A stretch of DNA of 64,000 bases from Prevotella sp. GTDB taxonomy: Bacteria; Bacteroidota; Bacteroidia; Bacteroidales; Bacteroidaceae. The notes under the pieces were generated by a model. That model ran no database searches. It saw nothing but the letters and a program-made list of their open reading frames with translations, and was not told where the DNA came from. Both the position numbers and the translations under genes were made by a program. The DNA lies in the NCBI GenBank assembly GCA_022641735.1, contig JALCDQ010000008.1, positions 1 to 64,000 on the forward strand, read 5' to 3'. Of this stretch, positions 1-8,405 are shown piece after piece (within the stretch, counting starts at the first letter, position 1; every line of letters starts with the position of its first letter).

Positions 1-333
1 GAAGACAATAGAGCTCTTTATCTTTCGCCGTCGGATGTACGTGCACCTTATTTAATATTCAATGGTCTGATAGATAGATACAAAACTTTTTATCATGAAC
101 AGCCGCCGTTCTCTGCCTCCGATTGCATACTAGAAGTGACGCGCGATCCCAAATCGGCATTAATCACAGTGAAAGCTGGTACGCCCAACCAAACACGCGT
201 GCGCGGTTACATGTGCAGTTTTAAGGTGAAAGCTCCCGTGGAAATCATGAAGTTGATTTACGCTTCCGGAATTGGATCCATGAACGCCATCGGCTTCGGT
301 TGTGTAGAAATAAAGCCCCCTGCCAATAGATGA
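1..333 (+). CDS. cas6: CRISPR endoribonuclease Cas6 (C-terminal part)
   Basis: The reading frame is open from base 1 to a TGA at 331-333, so the gene begins before the window and only the last 110 residues are seen. The end reads SGIGSMNAIGFGCVEIK, matching the glycine-rich C-terminal loop (G-x-G-x(5)-GFG) typical of Cas6 RAMP endonucleases. Cas6 cuts the long array transcript within each repeat to release crRNAs with an 8-nt repeat-derived 5' handle. Position next to cas8-cas7-cas5-cas3 supports the call. The catalytic residues would lie in the missing part. The GTG at 136 could be mistaken for a start, but coding sequence continues upstream of it. Confidence 0.85.
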   Translation, partial: EDNRALYLSPSDVRAPYLIFNGLIDRYKTFYHEQPPFSASDCILEVTRDPKSALITVKAGTPNQTRVRGYMCSFKVKAPVEIMKLIYASGIGSMNAIGFGCVEIKPPANR

Positions 334-342
334 CAGAGGGCT
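314..342 (+). other. Hairpin overlapping the cas6 stop codon
   Basis: AGCCCCCTG (314-322) pairs with CAGAGGGCT (334-342) with one mismatch, giving a 9-bp stem around an 11-nt loop that contains the cas6 stop codon. No U-run follows, so it is not a standard intrinsic terminator. It could mark a processing or pausing site between cas6 and the rest of the operon. Confidence 0.4.
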
Positions 343-359
343 ACGGTTCGATTAAATCA

Positions 360-510
360 TTGTATAATACAAAATTTCAATTCCTTTATTTTGTAAAATT
401 ACAATTTATTTATCAATTAGCATAATTAGATTATATATTTTAATGAATTTCAACGTTGATTTCATAAATAAAGTTAACTAAATAAATAATATTTAATTGT
501 ATAATACAAA
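360..510. promoter_or_regulatory. Three related palindromes upstream of cas8
   Basis: The cas6-cas8 spacer (334-555, very AT-rich, no gene seen) carries TTGTAT-A-ATACAA twice as a perfect 13-bp palindrome (360-372 and 498-510). A related TTGTAA-AA-TTACAA lies at 391-404. The outer two lie inside a 15-bp exact direct repeat. The common form TTGTA(W)-N1-2-(W)TACAA and the location just upstream of the putative cas8 promoter suggest operator sites for a dimeric regulator of the interference operon. The function is inferred. Confidence 0.5.
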
Positions 511-526
511 TGGATATTAAATTATT

Positions 527-534
527 ATCTTTGC
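527..534 (+). promoter_or_regulatory. Putative -7 element for the cas8 operon
   Basis: TATCTTTG matches the Bacteroidetes -7 consensus TAnnTTTG and lies about 22 bp before the cas8 ATG; exact position may be off by one. No clear -33 TTTG is seen at the usual spacing. It implies that cas8-cas2 can be transcribed separately from cas6. Confidence 0.5.
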
Positions 535-555
535 AAACAACAGAAAATATTTATC

Positions 556-1974
556 ATGAAACGAACTTACGACACGATTAATTACGAATGGCTTTTTAAG
601 CCTACAGGTGATCCTTTTGCTGATGCAGGCGGTTATGCGTTGAATGAATATTCAAAGCTATTTCAGGATTTAGACATCTTAGAAATAATAATGAAAGCAA
701 CTGACATCTATGTTGACAGATGGAAGGCAAAAATTAATCCATACTTTTTAAATTCAAAAATAACACAGCCTGCATTCGACACCAAACAAAAAAAAGCTGA
801 AACGCAGAAATACTTTTTATCACTAATCACGGAACAGGCTTCTCATGAAGAAGGCTTTTGTAGAATTTCCGGACAAAAGACGAATTTATTTCCAGCGTGC
901 AGGGACAATTCTGTCTTGTCGGGTTCTGGTAAATTTGTGAATTTCCATAGTAGTTTCCAAAATGGTATCATGCTCTCAAAAGAGATGATTATACGATTAT
1001 ATTTTCTACCTTTAGCAAGTGAGTATTTACAAGATAAAATTGCCGTTGTTCATAGCAACAACGTACAAATAGCCAATTTTTTTAGTACTGCTTGTTGCAA
1101 GAGAAATATAGAATCTGTTGCAAATAATATATCAGAAGGAATTTTAAGATCTGCATCCCATTCACCAGGAACTGCACTATTTAGGTACATAGATAATCTC
1201 TTGCTTGATATAGAAAAGTATAGTGATGAAAAGAATTATTCAATAACATTGTATCATTTTACAAATTTTGGAGCGAGTCCAGAAGTAAAAATATACACAT
1301 TACCATTTGAAGCATTTAGCTTCTATAGAATCACGAAAAAAGCACAATACAAGCAGGAATGGAATTCATTTGTCGCTTCATATTATATTGCGGACAAAGA
1401 TCACAAAAAAGCGAAATATGACGAACGCAATCATACATTTACATGCGAAAATAACAAAGAAACAACAGTCATACAAGAAGATGATTTTAAATATTGGAGC
1501 AATCGGATATATAACAATCTAATCAACAACTTATCAATACTTCCATATCTTCTAAAAAGAAGTCTGAAGTATAAATTAAATTTTGAATTAATAAAGTATT
1601 ACGAAATAAATATTAGAAAAATGAAAAAAGAAACAATCTCTAAAATTGAGCAAATGGCGGACTTTATCTTGGCATCAAATGATGAACAAGGAATAAAAAA
1701 AGCCATTAAGAAATTAGATGGTGTGAAGAATTCATACTTGCTTAGGCGTTTTGTACTGAAAGATATTGTTGCTAAATATTATAATGAAGGTAACAAAGAA
1801 GCTATAGTCACAATAGAAGACTATACTGGTTATCTTTTCCCAGATACTGATTCATGGAAAGAAACCCGAGATGTTCTTCTGATAGCAATTTATCAAAAAC
1901 TTCATGAAAAAAATCTTTATATTGAAACGGACTTACCAGAAGAAGATAATACAGATGATAATATTGAACTTTAA
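556..1974 (+). CDS. cas8b1: Type I-B CRISPR large subunit Cas8b1/Cst1-like
   Basis: A 472-residue protein directly upstream of cas7 and cas5, the position of the Cascade large subunit. Cas8 recognises the PAM and helps open the target duplex. Residues 102-131 contain C-x3-SG (C102), a further Cys at 115, and SGSGKFVNFHSSF. This resembles the zinc-finger-like segment of Cst1 proteins of the I-B/Tneap subtype, but the usual paired CxxC motifs appear reduced to single cysteines. The C-terminal third is rich in Lys, Glu and Ile, as in other Cas8b small-subunit-like tails. It ends 11 bp before cas7. Large subunits diverge fast, so the subtype rests mainly on the neighbouring Cst2-type Cas7 and Cas5t-type Cas5. 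Confidence 0.75.
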   Translation: MKRTYDTINYEWLFKPTGDPFADAGGYALNEYSKLFQDLDILEIIMKATDIYVDRWKAKINPYFLNSKITQPAFDTKQKKAETQKYFLSLITEQASHEEGFCRISGQKTNLFPACRDNSVLSGSGKFVNFHSSFQNGIMLSKEMIIRLYFLPLASEYLQDKIAVVHSNNVQIANFFSTACCKRNIESVANNISEGILRSASHSPGTALFRYIDNLLLDIEKYSDEKNYSITLYHFTNFGASPEVKIYTLPFEAFSFYRITKKAQYKQEWNSFVASYYIADKDHKKAKYDERNHTFTCENNKETTVIQEDDFKYWSNRIYNNLINNLSILPYLLKRSLKYKLNFELIKYYEINIRKMKKETISKIEQMADFILASNDEQGIKKAIKKLDGVKNSYLLRRFVLKDIVAKYYNEGNKEAIVTIEDYTGYLFPDTDSWKETRDVLLIAIYQKLHEKNLYIETDLPEEDNTDDNIEL

Positions 1975-1985
1975 ACTATAATGTT

Positions 1986-3044
1986 ATGGATAAAAATTTA
2001 AAAGTACAAGGATTTGTTCTCCTTGATGTCGATGTAGTCGCTTTGAACAATGCAGGGAAAGCCACTACTTCAAATTTTGACAATGCCGTTGCGACAAAAA
2101 CCATTTATAAAAATGGGAAAAGTTATGTTTATGTATCTGGTCAGGCTTGGAGATTTTGGTGGCGTGACTCATTGCAAAAAAATATAGGTTGGAAATTGTC
2201 ACCAGTTATTAGGGATAACAAAATTGCTTATACCAATGCTAATCCTATCGAATATGCGGATGACGATGTCTTTGGATATATGCGCGCTGCATCAGAAGAA
2301 ACTATTGATGACAAAGGTAAAAAAAAGAATACTAATATAACCGTTACGAGAGTTTCTCCCCTCAAAAATTCTGCTATAGTATCTGCATCTTCAGTAAGGC
2401 CCGTCGAGAATTGGTCAAGCATGGCAAGACAAGATGGAGATTCTGTTCCTTACGGGAAGCAAGAATATAGCGCAATAATGAAAGGGATGTTTAGCCTTGA
2501 TTTAAACATGATAGGAACTTTTTCTAATTATAACAAAACGGGTTATCAAAATCTTTCGGACAAGTTGAAAGAAGAAGCAATAGAAAAAGGTGCTGTTGAA
2601 ATTGATGATGAGTATGTAGAAAATCAGAAATTAATCCAACTACCTCTAACACTCAGATGTGAGCGTGCCATTGATACAATTAAGGCTCTTAAGAATATAT
2701 CTGGGGGAGCTATGCAAACAAACAATATGGGCGATGTTACCCCGAAGTTCATTGTATTGGCAACGACAAATACTGGAAACCATCCTTTCTCTCATATCGT
2801 GAAAAGTAGAGGCGATAGGGATGAAGCCGCTGTATTAAACATTGAAGGATTAAGTGAAGTCCTGAATGATTACAAAGATAATTTCGTTGGTAAAGTTTTC
2901 ATTGGTAAAAGAGCGGGGTTCTTCGATGACGATTCTGATGCACTTTCTGAACTTCAAACCAAGTTCAATGGGCTTGTCGTTTATGGTTCGGTCAACGATA
3001 TGATTGATGAGTTTTGCGAACAAATTAAAAATCAAATGGAATAA
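1986..3044 (+). CDS. cas7: Cascade backbone protein Cas7 (Cst2/DevR family)
   Basis: A 352-residue protein beginning MDKNLKVQGFVLLDVDVVALNNAG. The N-terminal RAMP strand followed by KTIYKNGKSYVYVSGQAWRFWWRDSL is characteristic of the Cas7/Cst2/DevR family. Several copies of Cas7 polymerise along the crRNA spacer in type I-B Cascade. SGGAMQTNNMGDVTPKFIVLATTNTGNHPF near residues 240-270 is another conserved segment. The TAA stop overlaps the cas5 start by one base (TAATG), indicating translational coupling. Family assignment is strong; this gene and cas5 together place the system in subtype I-B. Confidence 0.9.
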   Translation: MDKNLKVQGFVLLDVDVVALNNAGKATTSNFDNAVATKTIYKNGKSYVYVSGQAWRFWWRDSLQKNIGWKLSPVIRDNKIAYTNANPIEYADDDVFGYMRAASEETIDDKGKKKNTNITVTRVSPLKNSAIVSASSVRPVENWSSMARQDGDSVPYGKQEYSAIMKGMFSLDLNMIGTFSNYNKTGYQNLSDKLKEEAIEKGAVEIDDEYVENQKLIQLPLTLRCERAIDTIKALKNISGGAMQTNNMGDVTPKFIVLATTNTGNHPFSHIVKSRGDRDEAAVLNIEGLSEVLNDYKDNFVGKVFIGKRAGFFDDDSDALSELQTKFNGLVVYGSVNDMIDEFCEQIKNQME

Positions 3045-3721
3045 TGACAGTTTACCGTATAACAATTAGTTCATGGACTTCAAGTTTTAGATACCCTAAT
3101 ATAATATCAGGGTATCAGCCTACATTGTTAGTCCCACCAATTAGTACGGTACTGGGATTATTGAATGCTTGTTCTGGCAGATATTTAGAATATAAAGGAT
3201 TTTCTTTGGGCTATTATTTCTATTATGCAGCGAAATCAACAGATTTGGAAACAATTTACCAAGTTGAGATTAACGATAAAGGCATTCCTAAGAATCAAGT
3301 CAAATCCAATATTATTAATCGTGAGTTCTTGTACGACTGCAAATTAGTAATTTACTTGACAGATATTAAATATGTAGAATATTTTAGGAAACCTGTTTTC
3401 TCCATTCTATTAGGTCGGAGTAACGATTTGGCATCTGTAGATAAAATAGAAAAGATAGATTTAAAAGAAATTACTTGTGCTAATAAAATCAGAGGGCAAG
3501 TCGTTCCTTTTGTTGGGAACTATCTTCCAGGAACATTGCAGGCTTTACCTACGTATTATACGAATACAATACCAAGAAATAATATAGGGACAGAAGCATA
3601 TTCTGTTATATCGTATGATGCGAGTGATTTCAGTACTAATCTAACTGCCTATCGTGATAACATAGATGGCAGAGAAGTTGATATCTATTTTCACAAATTA
3701 AATTTTGAAGATGGAGATTGA
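3044..3721 (+). CDS. cas5: Cascade subunit Cas5 (Cas5t-like)
   Basis: A 225-residue RAMP protein. The start YRITISSWTSSFRYPN followed by YQPTLLVPPISTVLGLLNACSG is the typical Cas5 N-terminus, in which the segment ending PPISTVLGLL lies just after the first beta-alpha unit. Cas5 caps the 5' handle of the crRNA and contacts Cas8. It overlaps cas7 by one base and the cas3 ATG by 11 bases, so it sits within a tightly coupled cas8-cas7-cas5-cas3 run. There is no sign of endonuclease function, as expected where Cas6 is present. Confidence 0.88.
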   Translation: MTVYRITISSWTSSFRYPNIISGYQPTLLVPPISTVLGLLNACSGRYLEYKGFSLGYYFYYAAKSTDLETIYQVEINDKGIPKNQVKSNIINREFLYDCKLVIYLTDIKYVEYFRKPVFSILLGRSNDLASVDKIEKIDLKEITCANKIRGQVVPFVGNYLPGTLQALPTYYTNTIPRNNIGTEAYSVISYDASDFSTNLTAYRDNIDGREVDIYFHKLNFEDGD

Positions 3722-5963
3722 AAACACACAAGAATCTCGGGTGTTGGCGAAATCCGACCCCGAGATTACACTTAAACAGCATATTGATGACTGCTTACTT
3801 ATTTGTGAACAATTACAGCAATGCATTCCTAATTTGCCAATCGATAACCCCGAATTATTTTGGCAAATACTTCGTACGTGTATCATTTTTCACGATATGG
3901 GCAAAGCACACAAGGAATTCCAAAAATTATTGAGAAAAATACGAAATGAATGGTATGGACAACGCCACGAGTTGTTCTCATTGCACTTTATCAATGAATT
4001 AAATTTAAATGATTATCAAAAAGAATTAGTGTTTTTCACAATATTAGGTCATCACAAAGATTTACCAATATTATACGATTTTGCTTATACTAATTATAGA
4101 ACTGATGATTTCGACAGCGATCTTTCATTTAATGATGAATGTGACAAGATTGACGAAGTTGCCATTTGGAGTATCGCTAAAGAATTTGGTTATAACCACA
4201 CACCGCAAAAGGATTTTGATATATATAAATTATTACGGACAGAAACGAGAAATAACACAGTAGTTATAGAAAAATTATCTCTTCTGAAGACCCTTCTTGT
4301 AGGTGCTATGAAACAATGCGACCATCTTGCATCTGGTGGTATTCACCATTTACAGATGATTGAGCAAAAAGATTTCTCTTTCCTCTATAAATATCCGCTT
4401 TACCAGCATCAAGAAAAAGCAAGTGAAACTATTGGCAATGTAATATTAACAGCGCCAACTGGTTCTGGAAAGACAGAAACATCCTTTCTTTGGTTAAAAA
4501 AACAAATTGAAACAAAAGGTCAAGGACGTATTTTTTACATATTGCCATATACCGCATCCATTAATGCCATGTATGAGAGACTTAATGAAGATATTCAAAG
4601 CACCAATAACAAAGTTGGAATGATCCACAGTAAATTGGCACAATATATTGAAAACAAGATGGCAGAGGACACTTCTGCTGTGGGTGAGGCTGAAAAAAAA
4701 CAATTGACAGAAGACTTTAAGACCTTAGTGACCCCAGTAAAAATAGCCACTCCTTTTCAGTTATTAAAGAATATATTTGGTTTGAAAGGATTTGAAAAGG
4801 GTATGTTTGAATGGGCTGGAGGTTATTTCATCTTCGATGAAATTCATGCTTACGATGCACGTGTTTTCGCACAAATTATTGTCTTGCTCAAATTTGTCAC
4901 ACAATATTTGAATGTTAGTGTGCATATAATGACTGCAACCCTGCCCTCCTTTATGAAAAGAGAAATAGAAAGTGCAATTGGTGAGTATACTTCAATAGTT
5001 GCTGATAAAAAACTATATGAATTATTCACCAGACATAAAATCATATTGCAGGAGGGATTACTTATTGATTCCATATCAAAAATTCAAGAAGACATTGACA
5101 ATGGGAAAAAAGTATTAGTTGTATGTAATACAGTTGAGCAGTCTCAAGATGTATATAATTCATTGGAGACGAATTGCAAAGTTTTATTGCATGGATCTTT
5201 TAATAGCAATGACCGTTTCGTAAAAGAGAATGCATTGAAGTCTGATGATATAAAATTACTAGTCGGAACGCAAGCAATTGAAGTCAGTTTGGATATTGAC
5301 TATGATGTAATCTATACAGAGCCAGCCCCATTAGACGCTCTTATCCAAAGATTTGGACGAGTAAATAGGAAAAGGAAAAAAGGAATCTGTCCTTGTTACG
5401 TTTATAAAGAACAAAACGAAAAGGATAAATTCATTTATAAAGATGAAAATATCATAAATCGTACAATTCAAATTCTTCAAAACATAGAAAAGACTAATAG
5501 GGGCATAATCAAAGAATATGAAATGCAAAAAGCTATAGACTTCGTTTATCCAGATTGGAACGAAGATAATAAAAAGGACTTTAATGACACCAAGAATTAT
5601 TTGACGTATGCCATTAACAACGAATTAAAGCCTCTTGAATATAGCCAAGAGAGAGAAGACGACTACTATAAGCAGTTCGATGGAATAAAAGTGTTACCAA
5701 TCTCTCTTGTAAGAAATTATCAAAACTATTATATGAACAAGCAATTTATTAAAGCTGACGGACTTTTACTTTCTATTCGTGAAAGCAGATTTGTAGGAAT
5801 GATTAGAAATGAAGAAATAGAACGAACTCATTTTGCCTATGAATCAGAAAAGACAAAAAAGCTGTTTGAAAAATCTGTTTTTATTATAAAGCGAAAATAT
5901 GATTCCGAGTTAGGTTTATTGATAAATGAAACGGATCTTGGTATAGAAAATAATTTTGATTAA
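3711..5963 (+). CDS. cas3: CRISPR helicase-nuclease Cas3
   Basis: This 750-residue protein joins an N-terminal HD nuclease to a superfamily 2 helicase. The HD part has FHDMGKAHKEF (HD at 61-62), a further His in RHELFS near 86, and LGHHKD at 113-117. The helicase shows Walker A TAPTGSGKTE near 247-256, DEIH near 375, TATLP near 408, and QRFGRVNRKRK near 545. After Cascade binds a target, Cas3 nicks and degrades the displaced strand. The chosen ATG at 3711 overlaps cas5; an in-frame TTG at 3705 is less likely. Fused HD-helicase architecture and length match type I Cas3. Confidence 0.95.
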   Translation: MEIENTQESRVLAKSDPEITLKQHIDDCLLICEQLQQCIPNLPIDNPELFWQILRTCIIFHDMGKAHKEFQKLLRKIRNEWYGQRHELFSLHFINELNLNDYQKELVFFTILGHHKDLPILYDFAYTNYRTDDFDSDLSFNDECDKIDEVAIWSIAKEFGYNHTPQKDFDIYKLLRTETRNNTVVIEKLSLLKTLLVGAMKQCDHLASGGIHHLQMIEQKDFSFLYKYPLYQHQEKASETIGNVILTAPTGSGKTETSFLWLKKQIETKGQGRIFYILPYTASINAMYERLNEDIQSTNNKVGMIHSKLAQYIENKMAEDTSAVGEAEKKQLTEDFKTLVTPVKIATPFQLLKNIFGLKGFEKGMFEWAGGYFIFDEIHAYDARVFAQIIVLLKFVTQYLNVSVHIMTATLPSFMKREIESAIGEYTSIVADKKLYELFTRHKIILQEGLLIDSISKIQEDIDNGKKVLVVCNTVEQSQDVYNSLETNCKVLLHGSFNSNDRFVKENALKSDDIKLLVGTQAIEVSLDIDYDVIYTEPAPLDALIQRFGRVNRKRKKGICPCYVYKEQNEKDKFIYKDENIINRTIQILQNIEKTNRGIIKEYEMQKAIDFVYPDWNEDNKKDFNDTKNYLTYAINNELKPLEYSQEREDDYYKQFDGIKVLPISLVRNYQNYYMNKQFIKADGLLLSIRESRFVGMIRNEEIERTHFAYESEKTKKLFEKSVFIIKRKYDSELGLLINETDLGIENNFD

Positions 5964-5974
5964 TTTTTAGCTAT

Positions 5975-6508
5975 ATGTCCAAACCTGAATTAAAGAAATA
6001 TTTGGATGTTCATACAAAGGACCAACTTGTCAAGATAATACTTGATATGTATTCCAGCAATGAGCTTGTAAAGCAATATTGCGAACACTTGATAAGACCT
6101 GTATTCGTAGACAATGATTCGCTTAACAAATACAAGCATATCATTGCCAAAGAATTCGACCTGATGCACCCCATGAGTGCTGGTAACGGTTTCGCAAAGG
6201 CGAGAAAAGCCATATCCGAGTTCGCTGCACTGAAACCGAATAAAGAACTGATGGCCGACTTGCTTTTGACTTTGCCAGAAGTGGCTTGTACATTCAGCAA
6301 TCAGAATGGAGATATGGGTGAACAATATTACCGAAGTGTTTATAGCAACTTTAAAAGAGTATTAACATTTTTGCAGAAAAATGATTTGTTAGAAACTTTC
6401 AAGACGAGATGCAACAGTTGCGTGAGCTCAACATCTAATTTGGGTTATGGTTACGAGGACGACATGTGGGACCTTTATTACGAATATTATGGAGATTCCG
6501 AAAAATAA
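5975..6508 (+). CDS. DUF6155-like protein embedded in the cas operon
   Basis: A 177-residue protein that is not a standard Cas protein. Its start, MSKPELKKYLDVHTKDQLVKIILDMYS, resembles the helical DUF6155 family, found in Bacteroidetes and Firmicutes as small soluble proteins of unknown role. It lies 11 bp after cas3 and 26 bp before cas4, in the same direction. It is therefore very likely co-transcribed with both the interference and adaptation genes. No catalytic motif, signal peptide or membrane segment is seen; the C-terminus is acidic and aromatic (YEDDMWDLYYEYYGD). Base composition rises in GC along this gene, so it spans the junction between the AT-rich interference genes and the richer cas4-cas1 part. 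A link to CRISPR function is inference from position only. Confidence 0.7.
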   Translation: MSKPELKKYLDVHTKDQLVKIILDMYSSNELVKQYCEHLIRPVFVDNDSLNKYKHIIAKEFDLMHPMSAGNGFAKARKAISEFAALKPNKELMADLLLTLPEVACTFSNQNGDMGEQYYRSVYSNFKRVLTFLQKNDLLETFKTRCNSCVSSTSNLGYGYEDDMWDLYYEYYGDSEK

Positions 6509-6534
6509 TAGGACTGATGTAAAACGAGATTACA

Positions 6535-7047
6535 ATGCAAATCACGGGTACGCATTTTAATTATTATCAGGTATGCAGACGTAAGCTCTGGCTGTTCGCC
6601 AACAACGTGAACTTCGAGCAGACTTCCGACCTCGTGTATGACGGCAAGCTGATACACGAGGACAGTTATCCGTTGCGTTCCTCTAAATATGAAGAGGTGG
6701 AGATAGACGGCATCAAAGTAGATTATTACGACACGAAGAGCAAAACAATCCACGAAATCAAAAAATCGAACAAGGTGGAAAAGGCGCACGAATGGCAACT
6801 GAAATATTATATGTATGTGTTTGAACAGCATGGAGTGACCGATGTTAAAGGCATTCTGGAATATCCCACACTGAGAAAAACACAGGCTGTGGTGTTGAGT
6901 GATGTGGACAGGGACAGAATCAAAGAAATGGTGACCGACATTGAAAGAATCATTTCCAGCGATGACTGTCCACCCCTGCAGAAAAAAGGTATTTGCAAAA
7001 ATTGCAGCTACTATGAATTTTGTTACACAAAGGAGACTGACGAATGA
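6535..7047 (+). CDS. cas4: CRISPR adaptation exonuclease Cas4
   Basis: A 170-residue RecB-family nuclease of Cas4/Dna2 type. It begins MQITGTHFNYYQVCRRKLWLF, with the first iron-sulfur cysteine in YxxCxRKLW. The RecB motif EIKKSNKVEKAHEWQLKYYMYVF is near 80-102, and the C-terminal cluster CPPLQKKGICKNCSYYEFC supplies the remaining cysteines. Cas4 trims prespacers and helps choose PAM-compatible, correctly oriented protospacers. Its stop overlaps the cas1 start by four bases (ATGA), so the two are translationally coupled. Length and all four expected cysteines are present, indicating an intact gene. Confidence 0.93.
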   Translation: MQITGTHFNYYQVCRRKLWLFANNVNFEQTSDLVYDGKLIHEDSYPLRSSKYEEVEIDGIKVDYYDTKSKTIHEIKKSNKVEKAHEWQLKYYMYVFEQHGVTDVKGILEYPTLRKTQAVVLSDVDRDRIKEMVTDIERIISSDDCPPLQKKGICKNCSYYEFCYTKETDE

Positions 7048-8060
7048 AAAAGACTTTTTATCTATTTAACCCTGGTACACTGGAGCGCAAAGACAATACG
7101 TTGAAGTTCACGCCAATACAAATAGACGAGAACGGTGAGGAACATGCCTTGCAACCAAGATATCTGCCTGTGGAAGACATCTCCGAGTTTTATGTCTTCG
7201 GCAGTCTTCGAGCAAATAGTTCATTATATAATTTTCTCGGGCAGCAAGACATCGCTGTGCATTTCTTCGACTATTATGAAAACTACACAGGCAGTTTCAT
7301 GCCTCGGGACAGTCTGCTTTCGGGTCGGGTGTTGCTGGCTCAGACGGCTGCGTATCAAAATCAGAAGAAGCGTGTGGAGATAGCGCACAAGTTCATCGAG
7401 GCGGCGGTGTGGAACATGCTCATGAATCTGAACTATTACAATCGCAGAGGCAAGGAGCTTGACGAATACATCACAAAGATGAAATCATTGGCTGAAATCA
7501 TCCCCGACACAAACAAAGTGCCAGAGTTGATGGGCATCGAAGGACTGATAAGGCAGGAGTATTACAAGGCGTTCGACATCATTTTGAATGATTTCAATAT
7601 GGGCATTCGCACCAAACACCCACCAGAAAACGAGGTGAACGCACTGATATCGTTTGGCAATATGATTTGTTACACCGAGACGTTGCGCGCCATCCATCAG
7701 ACACAGCTGAATCCGACAATCAGTTATCTGCACACGCCAGGTGAACGCAGATATTCGCTATGTCTGGACGTTTCTGAAATTTTCAAGCCAATCATCGTGG
7801 ACAGGGTGATATTTAAAGTGCTGAACAAACGTCTGATTCAGAAACAACATTTCGACCACAAGTTGAACAGTTGTCTGCTGAATCAGAACGGCAAGAAGAT
7901 ATTTCTGAAAGCGATGGAAGAAAGGTTTGAAGAAACCTTCAAGCATCGGTCACTGTGCAGAAACGTGAGCTACAAACATCTGATCAAATTGGAATGTTAC
8001 AAACTGTTGAAAGACCTGTTGGGGATGGAGACGTACAAACCGTTTAAGATGTATTGGTAA
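7044..8060 (+). CDS. cas1: CRISPR integrase Cas1
   Basis: A 338-residue Cas1 of the type I-B form, starting MKKTFYLFNPGTLERKDNTLKF. The metal-binding acidic/His triad is visible: Glu in GIEGLIRQEYYKAF, His in ISYLHTPGERRYSLCLDVSEIFKP, and an acidic residue in LDVSEIFKP. Cas1 forms a complex with Cas2 that inserts new spacers at the leader end of the array. The length is normal for the family and no frameshift is seen. The size of the array downstream is consistent with an adaptation module that has been active. The gene lies between cas4 (4-bp overlap) and cas2 (81-bp gap). Confidence 0.96.
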   Translation: MKKTFYLFNPGTLERKDNTLKFTPIQIDENGEEHALQPRYLPVEDISEFYVFGSLRANSSLYNFLGQQDIAVHFFDYYENYTGSFMPRDSLLSGRVLLAQTAAYQNQKKRVEIAHKFIEAAVWNMLMNLNYYNRRGKELDEYITKMKSLAEIIPDTNKVPELMGIEGLIRQEYYKAFDIILNDFNMGIRTKHPPENEVNALISFGNMICYTETLRAIHQTQLNPTISYLHTPGERRYSLCLDVSEIFKPIIVDRVIFKVLNKRLIQKQHFDHKLNSCLLNQNGKKIFLKAMEERFEETFKHRSLCRNVSYKHLIKLECYKLLKDLLGMETYKPFKMYW

Positions 8061-8141
8061 AAGAAAATATCTTTAAGTCCGAATACCGGATAATGGGATT
8101 CTCCAACCATCATTTTTGATTCTTTATTCATCATTTAAACT

Positions 8142-8405
8142 ATGTACGTGATATTAGTATATGATTTTGGCGAGAAACGAGTGGGCAAGATGCTCAAGTT
8201 GTGCCGCAAGTATCTCAACTGGATACAGAATTCAGTTTTCGAGGGTGAAATATCGGAAGTGAAACTGAAGGAACTGACGATAAAGGCGAAAGCGATCATG
8301 GATACGGAGGAAGACAGCATCATCATATTTAGCAACCACACTGGTTATTACATGAACAAGCAAGTGGTGGGTAAGGAACGGATGAAATTGGACAATTTCT
8401 TGTAG
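8142..8405 (+). CDS. cas2: CRISPR adaptation protein Cas2
   Basis: An 87-residue ferredoxin-fold protein, MYVILVYDFGEKRVGKMLKLCRKYLNWIQNSVFEGE. This is the classic Cas2 N-terminus with Asp at position 8 after the first strand and the SVFEG segment after helix 1. It bridges two Cas1 dimers in the integrase. Its length is normal. It is the last cas gene; the leader follows immediately. The 81-bp gap from cas1 holds no recognisable site beyond AT-rich sequence. Confidence 0.95.
   Translation: MYVILVYDFGEKRVGKMLKLCRKYLNWIQNSVFEGEISEVKLKELTIKAKAIMDTEEDSIIIFSNHTGYYMNKQVVGKERMKLDNFL

Noticed and set aside
136..333. A 65-codon gene starting at GTG 136
   Set aside because: The frame is open to base 1 and encodes Cas6 sequence upstream, so this is an internal codon.
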